From Paenibacillus sp. MMS18-CY102 (GTDB lineage Bacteria; Bacillota; Bacilli; Paenibacillales; Paenibacillaceae), in assembly GCF_009789195.1 (NCBI RefSeq), contig NZ_WSTC01000008.1:62001-126000 (forward strand): 64,000 bases of DNA, in the 5' to 3' direction. Below, piece by piece: positions 35,175 to 43,411 of this stretch. Below the pieces are notes generated by a model. That model searched no databases. It saw only the letters and a list, made by a program, of their open reading frames with translations, and had not been told where the DNA came from. Made by a program: the position numbers and the translations under genes. Position 1 is the stretch's first letter, and each line of letters starts with the position of its first letter.

Positions 35175-36062
35175 ATGCGACAAAGTGCTGGACAACGGCT
35201 GCGCCAAGCAGTCGAGGAGGAACGCCCGCTTCAAGTCGTTGGCGCGATTAATGCATATGCAGCAATTATTGCTGAGCATGCCGGATTTCGTGCGTTGTAT
35301 ATATCGGGAGCAGGCGTAGCGAATGCATCGTTTGGATTGCCGGATCTGGGCATTACGACTTTGAACGATTGTGTGGAAGAAGTGCGGAGATTAAGCAGTG
35401 TAACGGAGCTGCCTATTCTCGTGGATGCGGATACGGGGTTTGGCAGCTCATTTCAAATCGCCCGAACGATTCAGCAGATGGAACGTGCAGGCGCGGCGGG
35501 CGTTCATATCGAAGATCAAGTTGCGGCTAAGCGTTGTGGCCATCGCCCGAATAAAGCGATTGTCAGCCAAGCCGAGATGGTTGACCGTATCCGGTCAGCA
35601 GCCGACGCACGGCAGGATAGCCAATTTGTCATCATGGCCCGAACGGATGCACTCGCTGTAGAAGGGATCGATCATGCGATCGAACGGGCGTTAGCTTGCA
35701 TCGAAGCAGGCGCCGATATGATTTTTCCTGAAGCGGTTACGAAGTTGGAGGATTATCGGGCATTCGTGGATGCCGTACAGGTTCCAGTGCTTGCGAACAT
35801 TACGGAGTTCGGCTTAACGCCGCTGTTTACGGCAGAGGAGCTTGCTTCTGCAGGCGTTGGCTTAGCGCTTTATCCCTTATCTGCTTTTCGTGCGATGTCG
35901 GCTGCAGCTCTGCATGTTTATAAGGCGATTCGCGAAGAGGGGACCCAGCAGTCCGTTGTCGGCCAGATGCAGACAAGGTCCGAATTGTACGCATTCCTTC
36001 ATTATCTCGATTATGAGCAGCGGCTCGATCGTTTGTTCGGCATGGAGAAGGGAGAGGAATAG
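35175..36062 (+). CDS. prpB: Methylisocitrate lyase
   Basis: A 295-residue lyase splitting 2-methylisocitrate into pyruvate and succinate. The isocitrate-lyase superfamily signatures are [27 protein letters not shown] (metal binding), [17 protein letters not shown] with the active-site Cys in KRCGH, and [10 protein letters not shown]. In B. subtilis this is mmgF/yqiQ; here it precedes rather than follows the synthase. It abuts the synthase gene (stop and next ATG adjacent). Confidence 0.93.
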   Translation: MRQSAGQRLRQAVEEERPLQVVGAINAYAAIIAEHAGFRALYISGAGVANASFGLPDLGITTLNDCVEEVRRLSSVTELPILVDADTGFGSSFQIARTIQQMERAGAAGVHIEDQVAAKRCGHRPNKAIVSQAEMVDRIRSAADARQDSQFVIMARTDALAVEGIDHAIERALACIEAGADMIFPEAVTKLEDYRAFVDAVQVPVLANITEFGLTPLFTAEELASAGVGLALYPLSAFRAMSAAALHVYKAIREEGTQQSVVGQMQTRSELYAFLHYLDYEQRLDRLFGMEKGEE

Positions 36063-37184
36063 ATGGCGATCAAGAAGGCTGGAGGGTTGTCCGAAGTTGT
36101 AGCAGGCAAGACGGAGATTGCGACGGTTGGCAAAAAAGGGCGAAGCTTAACGTACCGTGGGTATACGATCGAGGATTTGGCTCAGTTTGCGTCCTTCGAA
36201 GAGACTGCATATTTGTTGCTGTATGGCAAGCTGCCTTGTGAGGCGGAGCTTGAAACCTATAAGGCAAAACTCACCAAGCTTCGGGGGTTGCCAGTTGGGT
36301 TACGCACTGTGCTTGAGCAGCTCCCGGCGCAAACGCATCCGATGGATGTGCTTCGAACCGGCGTTTCGGTGCTAGGCGCGTTCGAGCCCGAACGGGACCG
36401 GCAAGAAGTGCGTGACATTGCCGACCGGTTAATTGCCAGCGGCGCTTCCATGCTGCTGTACTGGAGCCATTATCATACGAAAGGCGTTCGAATCTCGACG
36501 GAGACGGACAACACGGGCATCGCAGGGCATTTTTTGCAGCTGCTGCACGGCCATAAGCCCAATGAGTTGCATGAAGAGGCGCTAGATATTTCCCTTACCT
36601 TGTATGCGGAGCATGAATTTAACGCATCTACTTTCGCCGCAAGGGTAACGGCTTCCACGATGTCAGATATTTACTCCGCTGTGACGACAGGGATAGGAAC
36701 GTTGCGCGGGCCGCTGCACGGCGGAGCCAATGAGGCTGCAATGGAGCTTATTGATGCGTTCTCTAACCCCGATGAAGCTGAGATGGGCGTTCAGCAAATG
36801 CTGGTGCAAAAGAGGCTTATCATGGGCTTCGGCCATCGCGTCTACACGATATCCGACCCTCGCTCGGATATTATGAAAAGCATTTCCCGATCCTTGTCCC
36901 AGCAAGCGGACGATTGGAAGCTCTACCAAATCTCTGAGCGAATTGAGCAAGTGATGCAGCGCAAGAAAAAGCTGTTCCCGAATCTCGATTTCTATAGTGC
37001 GTCTGCTTACCGGCTGATGGGCATTCCGACCGCATTGTTTACGCCGATCTTCGTTATCGCTCGCATGAGCGGATGGATTGCCCATGTTATCGAGCAACGC
37101 GATAATAATCGGATTATCCGGCCGATCGCCGAGTATACGGGACCTGAGCAGCTGCCATGGGTTGCGATTGAAGGGCGCTCCTAA
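36063..37184 (+). CDS. mmgD: 2-methylcitrate synthase
   Basis: A 373-residue citrate-synthase-family enzyme condensing propionyl-CoA with oxaloacetate. Conserved catalytic parts: [38 protein letters not shown] (catalytic His), [12 protein letters not shown] (His), and [13 protein letters not shown] (His-Arg, and the Asp region after). The length and context with methylisocitrate lyase and PrpD make the methylcitrate function more likely than plain citrate synthase. Its last base overlaps the next gene's start. Confidence 0.92.
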   Translation: MAIKKAGGLSEVVAGKTEIATVGKKGRSLTYRGYTIEDLAQFASFEETAYLLLYGKLPCEAELETYKAKLTKLRGLPVGLRTVLEQLPAQTHPMDVLRTGVSVLGAFEPERDRQEVRDIADRLIASGASMLLYWSHYHTKGVRISTETDNTGIAGHFLQLLHGHKPNELHEEALDISLTLYAEHEFNASTFAARVTASTMSDIYSAVTTGIGTLRGPLHGGANEAAMELIDAFSNPDEAEMGVQQMLVQKRLIMGFGHRVYTISDPRSDIMKSISRSLSQQADDWKLYQISERIEQVMQRKKKLFPNLDFYSASAYRLMGIPTALFTPIFVIARMSGWIAHVIEQRDNNRIIRPIAEYTGPEQLPWVAIEGRS

Positions 37185-38626
37185 TGTCTGGCGCGATCCC
37201 GAACATCCGGCCAGAACCGGATAAGCTGCTAATGGACATCGCAACTTATGTGGCGGAAGCTGCCATCGATAGCGATGAGGCATATTCTACAGCTCGGCAT
37301 TGTTTAATGGATACGTTGGGCTGTGGATTGCTTGCGCTTCGGTATCCGGCTTGCACGAAACTATTAGGTCCCATTGTGCCAGGCACATTCGTGCCCAATG
37401 GCGCAAGGGTTCCTGGGACGCCGTATGAGCTGGATCCTGTTGCTGCAGCTTTCAATATTGGCTGCATGGTCCGCTGGCTGGACTACAATGACACGTGGCT
37501 GGCTGCGGAATGGGGGCATCCGTCGGATAATTTGGGCGGAATATTGGCAGCGGCTGATTATGCAAGCAGGCGGAATTTGGCTAGTGGCGGGCAACCGCTT
37601 ACGATGCGTGACGTACTGGCTGCAATGATTCAAGCGCATGAGATTCAAGGGGTTCTTGCCCTTGAGAATAGCTTCAATCGTGTCGGCTTGGATCATGTCA
37701 TTCTTGTGAAAGTCGCATCGGCTGCTGTCGTTACGCGGCTGTTAGGAGGCACGAAGGATGAGGTTGCGCAGGCCGTCTCCCATGCGTGGGTTGATGGCCA
37801 TCCGCTGCGGACGTATCGCCATTCGCCGAATACGGGAACGCGCAAATCATGGGCGGCAGGCGATGCGACGAGCCGTGCTGTGAGGTTGGCACTTATGGTG
37901 CTTAAGGGAGAAATGGGGTATCCATCCGTCCTGACAGCACCAACCTGGGGGTTGAATGATGTGCTGCTGAAAGGCAAGCCGATTGTCTTAAATCAACCAT
38001 TTGGCAGCTACGTCATGGAGCATATACTATTTAAAATCTCGTATCCTGCTGAATTTCATGGCCAAACGGCCGTCGAATGCGCCATTCGCCTTCACAAGGA
38101 AGCGGTCGCCAGGCTTGATGACATTGATCGCATTGAGATAACGACGCATGAGTCGGCACTGCGTATTATCGATAAGACAGGCCCGCTTCATAATCCGGCA
38201 GATCGGGATCATTGTTTACAGTACATGGTAGCCATCGGGTTGCTGCATGGAACGCTGGAAGCGGACCATTACGAGGATGCGGCTGCCGCTGATCCCCGAA
38301 TTGATGAGCTGCGGAGTAAAATGGCTACAATAGAAGAAAGCCGTTTTTCACGTGATTATTTGGATGGCAACAAACGTTCGATTGCGAATGCGATTCAGAT
38401 TTTGTTCAACGATGGCACTGCGACTGAGCGCGTCGAGATTGAATATCCAATCGGGCACCGGCGGAGGAGAGAGGAAGGCATTCCGCTGCTGGAACAAAAA
38501 TTCGAATCGAACGTACGAACGCGGTTTGCCGATAAGCAGGCGAGGGCAATTTTGGAACTATGCAGCGATCAAGCGGCATTGGAGCGGTTGCCGGTGCCCC
38601 AGTTCATGGAGTTGTTTATTGTGTAG
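37184..38626 (+). CDS. mmgE: 2-methylcitrate dehydratase (MmgE/PrpD family)
   Basis: A 480-residue iron-sulfur-independent dehydratase of the MmgE/PrpD family. Landmarks: [19 protein letters not shown] near the N-terminus, [69 protein letters not shown], and [15 protein letters not shown]. It completes the methylcitrate cycle steps in the operon. ATG overlaps the synthase stop by 1 nt, and a terminator follows within 40 nt. Confidence 0.93.
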   Translation: MSGAIPNIRPEPDKLLMDIATYVAEAAIDSDEAYSTARHCLMDTLGCGLLALRYPACTKLLGPIVPGTFVPNGARVPGTPYELDPVAAAFNIGCMVRWLDYNDTWLAAEWGHPSDNLGGILAAADYASRRNLASGGQPLTMRDVLAAMIQAHEIQGVLALENSFNRVGLDHVILVKVASAAVVTRLLGGTKDEVAQAVSHAWVDGHPLRTYRHSPNTGTRKSWAAGDATSRAVRLALMVLKGEMGYPSVLTAPTWGLNDVLLKGKPIVLNQPFGSYVMEHILFKISYPAEFHGQTAVECAIRLHKEAVARLDDIDRIEITTHESALRIIDKTGPLHNPADRDHCLQYMVAIGLLHGTLEADHYEDAAAADPRIDELRSKMATIEESRFSRDYLDGNKRSIANAIQILFNDGTATERVEIEYPIGHRRRREEGIPLLEQKFESNVRTRFADKQARAILELCSDQAALERLPVPQFMELFIV

Positions 38627-38660
38627 ATCGAAAATAATACGGGCGTGCAAGCAAACTTCT

Positions 38661-38690
38661 GGAGTGCAATTGGGCACTCTTATTTTTTTG
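38661..38690 (+). terminator. Terminator of mmg operon
   Basis: GAGTGC-AATTGG-GCACTC followed by TTATTTTTTT. Confidence 0.82.
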
Positions 38691-39095
38691 CCTAAAAAGT
38701 CCGTTGCTTATCTGAATTTATATAGCCATATTAGCGGGTTTTACCGATTGCTTAGTGCACAAGATGTAAAGGTAACATTGTTAGGCAAGTTTTTGATCCG
38801 TTATGAAATAACGAATATGGTGGACCTATGGTTCAATTTAATAAATGGAAAACTAGTGAAAATAACAGCGCTGCGAAACTATGCCGGCATGTTATTTGAT
38901 AAAATTCGAATCGGGGTGCCGATCGATGACGTTTTAGAAATTGAACCGAGCCTTGTGTATGATGAATTCGAGGAAGTTTATTGCAGCCCTAAAGGCATTT
39001 ACATCGAAACGGACCCTATAACTGATCGTGTTCTATGGATTTCGGTATTTGTAAAGGAGCTGGAGTGCCATGGCTTTGAGAACGGAAAATGGTAG
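38688..39095 (+). pseudogene. 5'-truncated gene remnant
   Basis: An open frame reads protein-like from about 38691 to a TGA-less TAG at 39095: VAYLNLYSHISGFYRLL, then VDLWFNLINGKLVKITAL, and EPSLVYDEFEEVYCSPKGIY, ending WISVFVKELECHGFENGKW. The C-terminal 90 residues look like an intact small domain, of a kind I associate with immunity-type or cell-surface proteins, without being able to name it. The 5' end runs straight out of the mmg terminator, and no start with a ribosome site exists (ATG 38817 has none). It is more AT-rich than its neighbours. Probably a remnant of a once longer gene. Confidence 0.5.
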
Positions 39096-39130
39096 ATGAC
39101 AGAGCAGAATGAACATATTCGATCATGCTA

Positions 39131-39154
39131 TGAGCCTTGCGAGGCTCTTTTTTT
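39131..39154 (+). terminator. Intrinsic terminator
   Basis: GAGCCT-TGCG-AGGCTC followed by eight T. Confidence 0.88.
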
Positions 39155-39221
39155 TGTGACATGATAGGTTTTATTGGCAGGATGGAAGAAAGAGAGAATG
39201 GCCAGAAGAGGGGGAAGAAAG

Positions 39222-39785
39222 ATGTCGATTAACTATTGTGTGACATGCGGAAGCCCGATGGCGACACGGATGTTAGATGGTGTAGAACGCCGGGTGTGCA
39301 CGTCGGAAGCGTGCGGTGCCGTTCACTGGGGAAATTATAGCATTGGCGTAGGCGCTCTCGTCATTCGCGATGGGAAAATCCTGCTCGTTCGCCGTGCACA
39401 GGAGCCGGGCAAAGGCAATTGGACGAATCCGGGCGGTTATATTGAGCAGCTTGAGGATATCGGGACTACCGTTGTGCGGGAAGTGTTGGAGGAAACGGGC
39501 GTTACGTCGAGAGTGAAGAGCATTATCGCCCTTCGCGACCAGCCGCGCAGCATCCATAATGTGTACATCGGATTCGAGATGGAATATGTAGGAGGCGAGC
39601 CAACGCCTGATGGCGTTGAAGTGGATGCTGCGGCATTTTTTGCGTTGGATGAGCTGGAGCATATGCCTGTCGCAAGCTTTACGCAATGGCTTATAGATGT
39701 TGCTATACATAAGCAAGGTGCGGGGTTGCAGGAGGACATTTGGGTTGCCGGCGCTGCACAGGGCAATCAATATTACCGTTTGTAA
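39222..39785 (+). CDS. Nudix hydrolase with N-terminal zinc ribbon
   Basis: A 187-residue Nudix protein that hydrolyses a nucleoside-diphosphate-linked compound. The N-terminus has a treble/zinc ribbon, CVTCGSP-x(13)-CTSEAC; the Nudix box fits GX5EX7REUXEEXGU exactly in GGYIEQLEDIGTTVVREVLEETGV (written in two parts: GGYIEQLEDIG and TTVVREVLEETGV). Zinc-ribbon Nudix enzymes include NADH pyrophosphatases and ADP-ribose hydrolases. ATG 39222 has GGGGGAAG just upstream. Confidence 0.88.
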   Translation: MSINYCVTCGSPMATRMLDGVERRVCTSEACGAVHWGNYSIGVGALVIRDGKILLVRRAQEPGKGNWTNPGGYIEQLEDIGTTVVREVLEETGVTSRVKSIIALRDQPRSIHNVYIGFEMEYVGGEPTPDGVEVDAAAFFALDELEHMPVASFTQWLIDVAIHKQGAGLQEDIWVAGAAQGNQYYRL

Positions 39786-39814
39786 ACAGGCTGGCAGAGA
39801 GGGATGGAACACAG

Positions 39815-41077
39815 TTGGAGACTCGCAAAAATCGTCAAGCAGTACAAGGGAAGCAGCGGAAGCTTAATCTCATTGTTCTCGGAGGTGCAGCTGCAGTTGC
39901 GGCAATGATCTATCTCATTTGGGCCAATTTGGGTGGAAATGATCCAAGCGCCGATAAGCAGGCAGATACGAACCGTTCAAACGTCCAAACCACAGCATAT
40001 GCAGGGGCATCGCCAAATAAGAAAGACTTTGCACTTCGTAATTATATTATTCCTGGCAGCGATACAGAAGCCATTAAAGATGAACAGATTAGCAATTTGG
40101 ACGCAAGGCTTTTGGAGCTTGCCCGCAATGAGATTTATGCCCGCCATGGTTATGTGTTCAAGCGGGAAGATCTGAATGCGTACTTCCATACGAAGTCTTG
40201 GTACAAAGAGGATAGTGAGTATCGCCAAGAGGTTTCTGCCGTTGAAAAAGAAAATTTGGCGCAAATTCAACGTTATGAAGGCCTTGTGAAGGGTAATGGG
40301 TTGAAGCATGAGGCCGATTTCGACAGGCATATTCGCTCTTACCGGAGTCTAGATGAAGATAACGATGATTTTAAACAATTACGTTCATTAGTAGATCTAG
40401 ACGGGGATGGAAACTTGGACCGCATGGAACTATTGATTCAAGAATCTCCAGTGGACGCGGACATTACCGAGTGGACGTTAAAAGTAAACGAGGCCACCCT
40501 GCAAGGGGATACTCCCGGAATGCTGCCGTATGTGCAAATCGTCGATTTGGATACGCGTGATCCTTATTTAGAATTCGCGTTTCAAGATTACGGCATGGCC
40601 GGCGATTACAGCACTCACTTCTATTATTACGATGGCCATACGATCCAACCGATGAGCGAATACGGTTTAGCTGGCTTTATGGCTGATGCTTCATTGATCG
40701 ATGGGAAAGGGCATGTGAAGGGAGCCGAAGAAATTCGCACATTCCAAACTTGGTTCCGGGAAACTGCTTATGCACTGGATAAAAATCATCAGCTGCAACA
40801 GGTGAAGCAAGATTTTTACCCGATGGAGCCTGCCACTAAGCTCGTCTTGAAGCAGAATTTATCTTTGTTGGCTTCGCCCGATGACACCGTTTCTTCTGTT
40901 AAGCTTAAGAAGGGCGAAACGGTTTATTTCGCGGGTATCGATGATAATGACCGGGTTCGGCTGGATGATGCCCAAGGTGTTGTGGGGTGGTTGCGGTTAG
41001 ACGAAAAACAAAATCAGTTGTACGGCACTAAAACTGATATTACTGACGTATTTGATGGAACGCTGCAGTACGATTAA
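39815..41077 (+). CDS. YARHG-domain membrane-anchored protein
   Basis: A 420-residue protein with an N-terminal basic segment, one membrane helix (LIVLGGAAAVAAMIYLIWANL, residues about 17-37) and an extracellular body. The YARHG domain is clear: ARLLELARNEIYARHGYVFKREDLNAYF followed by HTKSWY (about 95-130). After it comes an Asp-rich LVDLDGDGNLDRMEL resembling a calcium-binding loop and a C-terminal SH3-like segment (KLKKGETVYFAG...VVGWLRLDE). Cell-wall association is likely. Start is TTG 39815 after AGAGAGGGATGG; the frame is open further up into the Nudix gene. Confidence 0.82.
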   Translation: METRKNRQAVQGKQRKLNLIVLGGAAAVAAMIYLIWANLGGNDPSADKQADTNRSNVQTTAYAGASPNKKDFALRNYIIPGSDTEAIKDEQISNLDARLLELARNEIYARHGYVFKREDLNAYFHTKSWYKEDSEYRQEVSAVEKENLAQIQRYEGLVKGNGLKHEADFDRHIRSYRSLDEDNDDFKQLRSLVDLDGDGNLDRMELLIQESPVDADITEWTLKVNEATLQGDTPGMLPYVQIVDLDTRDPYLEFAFQDYGMAGDYSTHFYYYDGHTIQPMSEYGLAGFMADASLIDGKGHVKGAEEIRTFQTWFRETAYALDKNHQLQQVKQDFYPMEPATKLVLKQNLSLLASPDDTVSSVKLKKGETVYFAGIDDNDRVRLDDAQGVVGWLRLDEKQNQLYGTKTDITDVFDGTLQYD

Positions 41078-41098
41078 TCCGCATGGATACGGATAAAA

Positions 41099-41142
41099 AA
41101 TAAGCGAGCGCAGGGACTCCCCCTACGCTCGCTTATTTTGTT
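41099..41142. terminator. Bidirectional terminator
   Basis: AATAAGCGAGCG/CGCTCGCTTATT 12-bp perfect stem with T runs on both strands, between convergent genes. Confidence 0.88.
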
Positions 41143-41153
41143 ATGCCTGCTTG

Positions 41154-41405
41154 TTACATGCGAACAATAACAGACCCGCTGCCGCTTGTTACGACGCGGT
41201 TTTGCTGTTGTTCGATCGATCGGAGCAATTGATTGTTTTCTTCCATAAGGCGAATGATCTGGTCCAATCGACTCTCAAGGCTGGCGAACATGTGCACCAA
41301 CGGCTGCATATCCGGCGCCGAAGGAGCACGGTGGCCCAGTTCAGTGGGATGGTCATATCCGCTTGGATAAGCATTCGCCGGATAAGGCCTCCAATGTGGG
41401 TGCAT
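41154..41405 (-). CDS. Small protein with C-terminal coiled coil
   Basis: An 83-residue protein: a Pro/His/Tyr-rich N-terminal third (MHPHWRPYPANAYPSGYDHP) and a coiled coil (MFASLESRLDQIIRLMEENN and LLRSIEQQQ), ending with TSGSGSVIVRM. No family is recognised; composition would suit a spore coat or surface protein. ATG at 41405 has AAGGAGGTG upstream; a TTG 6 nt earlier is also possible. A longer open frame would overlap the next gene and is unlikely. Confidence 0.65.
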   Translation of the reverse strand: MHPHWRPYPANAYPSGYDHPTELGHRAPSAPDMQPLVHMFASLESRLDQIIRLMEENNQLLRSIEQQQNRVVTSGSGSVIVRM

Positions 41406-41490
41406 CGGCAATACACCTCCTTGCACGTAAACGTGTCTGCTATATAGTACGCCGGGGCGGCATATGCGTACGCCTATTTTACTGGCCTCA

Positions 41491-42051
41491 TTAGGGCAAA
41501 ATAATACGTTTTGGACCATCCAATGAAGGGAAAGTTACCGCTTTATTTTCGTCCCAAATGGCCTTCGCGGCGCCTAGCACAACTAGACCACTTTCGGAAG
41601 TCCTGTGCATGATGTACATGTCTTGCCCCTCCAACCTCCGCAATAATAACCCACCAAATATAACTTCATTAAATTGATAGAAACAATTGCTCTCTCCGAG
41701 CGTAGCCACGCGATGCTCAATTATGATGGTCCGTGACCCGTCAGGTGACCGCAGCTCATCGTAATGCCAGTCCAATGCCATTGATCCGAAGTGGAGGATG
41801 CCAAGCGCTATGGCGATGAATGGGGATAATAGTAGCGTAGCAAGAAACGCTCTTCGGCTGACGAATGCGCCAACAATGGCGAGAATAGAAAAAGTAATAA
41901 TCACTGGATAAAGCAAGCCCGTCTGCTTAAACACGGCTATATCATACCCGTTCAATCGGAGGATAAGCCAAGCGAAATCCACTGCTAACAACGCTAGAAA
42001 TAGGGGGAGCATGAATGCTTTCCATCGTTTCATTCGAATCGGTTTCACCAC
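41491..42051 (-). CDS. Hypothetical membrane protein
   Basis: A 186-residue protein with three N-terminal membrane helices (MLPLFLALLAVDFAWLILRL, VIITFSILAIVGAFV, and FLATLLLSPFIAIALGILHF) and a soluble C-terminal half containing DGSRTIIIEHRVATLGESNCFYQF and the W-x-E-x(4)-FPSLDGP ending. I do not know the family. The start could be GTG 42051 or ATG 42033; GGTGG sits close before both. Confidence 0.65.
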   Translation of the reverse strand: MVKPIRMKRWKAFMLPLFLALLAVDFAWLILRLNGYDIAVFKQTGLLYPVIITFSILAIVGAFVSRRAFLATLLLSPFIAIALGILHFGSMALDWHYDELRSPDGSRTIIIEHRVATLGESNCFYQFNEVIFGGLLLRRLEGQDMYIMHRTSESGLVVLGAAKAIWDENKAVTFPSLDGPKRIILP

Positions 42052-42299
42052 CTAATGTTAGTTAACTCCGCTTACTTAGACGAACGGTTCATCCAATTGG
42101 TTTCTGTTAAGGGAAATTCCCCCACCTATTTGCCGTCCCTAATCGTTCTCCTGCCGAAAAAAGTTGCAACAAATTGAACTTTTTTTTGGCTTGCGCCGAC
42201 GCGAAGCGACATTCGACATAGGCTTATTGTCTAGGTGCTTGATGACACCATCTGCCTATGTGACAGAACCTAACAGGACAATATAATCAACCATCTTGA

Positions 42300-42437
42300 T
42301 TACAAATATCGATTCAATAGTCCGCTTGCGAAATCCCACACCTGCATTTCGGCCTCAGGATGGCCCTGATAAATCGTTTTCAACTCCCGCACAGTGCCCA
42401 GACCTATCATAAGTCGCAGTACGAACGATTGATGGAT
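42300..42437 (-). pseudogene. Possible C-terminal gene fragment
   Basis: On the minus strand a 45-codon frame reads IHQSFVLRLMIGLGTVRELKTIYQGHPEAEMQVWDF then ASGLLNRYL and stop, with a stop codon directly before it. The composition looks like a real protein C-terminus. It may be a relic left by insertion of the adjacent cluster; chance cannot be excluded at this length. Confidence 0.25.
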
Positions 42438-42488
42438 CTAGTTATATTTTACTACATTTACAATATATTAAAGATTCCATAAAGTGCA

Positions 42489-42518
42489 TTGTTTTCGATT
42501 CCGGCTGTGTGATATACC
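42489..42518 (+). promoter_or_regulatory. Possible promoter of biosynthetic cluster
   Basis: TTGTTT (42489-42494), 18-bp spacer, TATACC (42513-42518), giving a short leader with GGGAGG before the ACP gene. Confidence 0.35.
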
Positions 42519-42548
42519 TTTACTATCAATATTTGGGAGGTATGTAAA

Positions 42549-42968
42549 ATGGAGTTGAGAATTGGCGCGGAGCTTATCGAATCGACGGTGTTCGCCAGCA
42601 TCCGAAAAACGTTAAGCATGAAAGAGGGAACAGTTATCGATCCAAACGGGCTGCTAGAGCGTGATCTTGGCATGGACTCGATCGATATGCTGGATGTGTT
42701 GCACAGCATCGAGAAATCGTTGAAAATTTCGATCGAATTGCTTGATTTTGCTGCTTATTTTCGAGGCTCGCTCAGTGAAGAAGCTTTCCGGGATGAGAAC
42801 GGGTTGTTAACGGAGGAAGGCCGAATGCAAGTACAGGCTGTGTTACCGCATGCCGCAGTGGAGGCTGGCATGCATATCCGTCATCTGTTTAAGGTGCTTC
42901 GTGTCACTGACTTCCTCACTTTTGTTCTTGTGAAAGCCGAGCAGCATGTTCATTCCGCAATCTCTTAA
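42549..42968 (+). CDS. Acyl carrier protein with C-terminal extension
   Basis: A 139-residue acyl carrier protein. The phosphopantetheine site is Ser44 in LLERDLGMDSIDMLDVL. Ordinary ACPs have 75-85 residues; here about 55 extra residues follow (from about residue 85), partly helical. The extension (GLLTEEGRMQVQAVLPHA...) resembles ACPs that work with special KS/CLF systems, but this is inference. The ATG has GGGAGG 8 nt upstream, and its end overlaps the holo-ACP synthase gene by 23 nt. It is the first gene of the cluster. Confidence 0.88.
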   Translation: MELRIGAELIESTVFASIRKTLSMKEGTVIDPNGLLERDLGMDSIDMLDVLHSIEKSLKISIELLDFAAYFRGSLSEEAFRDENGLLTEEGRMQVQAVLPHAAVEAGMHIRHLFKVLRVTDFLTFVLVKAEQHVHSAIS

Positions 42969-43350
42969 TTTGCGTATTACGGGAATTGGGATTGATCTCG
43001 TATCGTGTGAGCGGATGGAGCGGTTTATTAAGGAGCATGAAGAGAGCTTAGAGACGTTTTTCTCAAATGAGGAGATTGCCTATTGCCGCAGCCATCGGAA
43101 CGAAACGCCTTACTTCGCTGCCCGGTTTGCAGCGAAGGAGGCAGTGATGAAAGCAATAGGGATAGGCATTCTCGAGATCGGATCTATGCGTGATATCGAG
43201 ATTGTTCACGAGCCTTCCGGCCAGCCAAGGCCTGTGCTTCGAGGAGGTGCATTACGGCGGCAGGAACAAGCCAAGATTGCACAAGTGCATGTAAGCATTA
43301 GCCATTGTGAACTTTATTCAATTGCACAAGCGATTGCGGTGGGCGAGTAA
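42946..43350 (+). CDS. acpS: Holo-ACP synthase (AcpS-type phosphopantetheinyl transferase)
   Basis: A 134-residue AcpS-family enzyme that attaches 4'-phosphopantetheine from CoA to the ACP serine. The two motifs are GIGIDLVSCERM (Asp-containing metal site) and ARFAAKEAVMKAIGIG (catalytic Lys-Glu). It is colocated with the ACP, overlapping by 23 nt, so it is probably the dedicated activator of that ACP rather than the housekeeping AcpS. Confidence 0.9.
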   Translation: MFIPQSLNLRITGIGIDLVSCERMERFIKEHEESLETFFSNEEIAYCRSHRNETPYFAARFAAKEAVMKAIGIGILEIGSMRDIEIVHEPSGQPRPVLRGGALRRQEQAKIAQVHVSISHCELYSIAQAIAVGE

Positions 43351-43411
43351 GGGCAGTTATAGCTTGCAATTAAGCAGCAACTTATTACATTTCGTTGGAG
43401 GATGGACATGT

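Larger units (their letters stand above)
42052..42548. other. Gene-poor gap before biosynthetic cluster
   Basis: About 500 nt without a convincing gene. It contains a T/A-rich hairpin-free stretch near 42160, a protein-like open frame on the minus strand (42300-42437, listed separately), and AT-rich promoter-like sequence in the last 120 nt. Confidence 0.5.

Noticed and set aside
36663-37283. Minus-strand frame opposite methylcitrate synthase and dehydratase
   Set aside because: Antisense shadow; composition (His/Arg/Cys-rich) is typical of noncoding strand translation.
38352-38690. Extension of the truncated gene into the end of the PrpD gene
   Set aside because: The overlapping part is an out-of-frame reading of mmgE and lacks protein character; only the part after the terminator reads like a protein.
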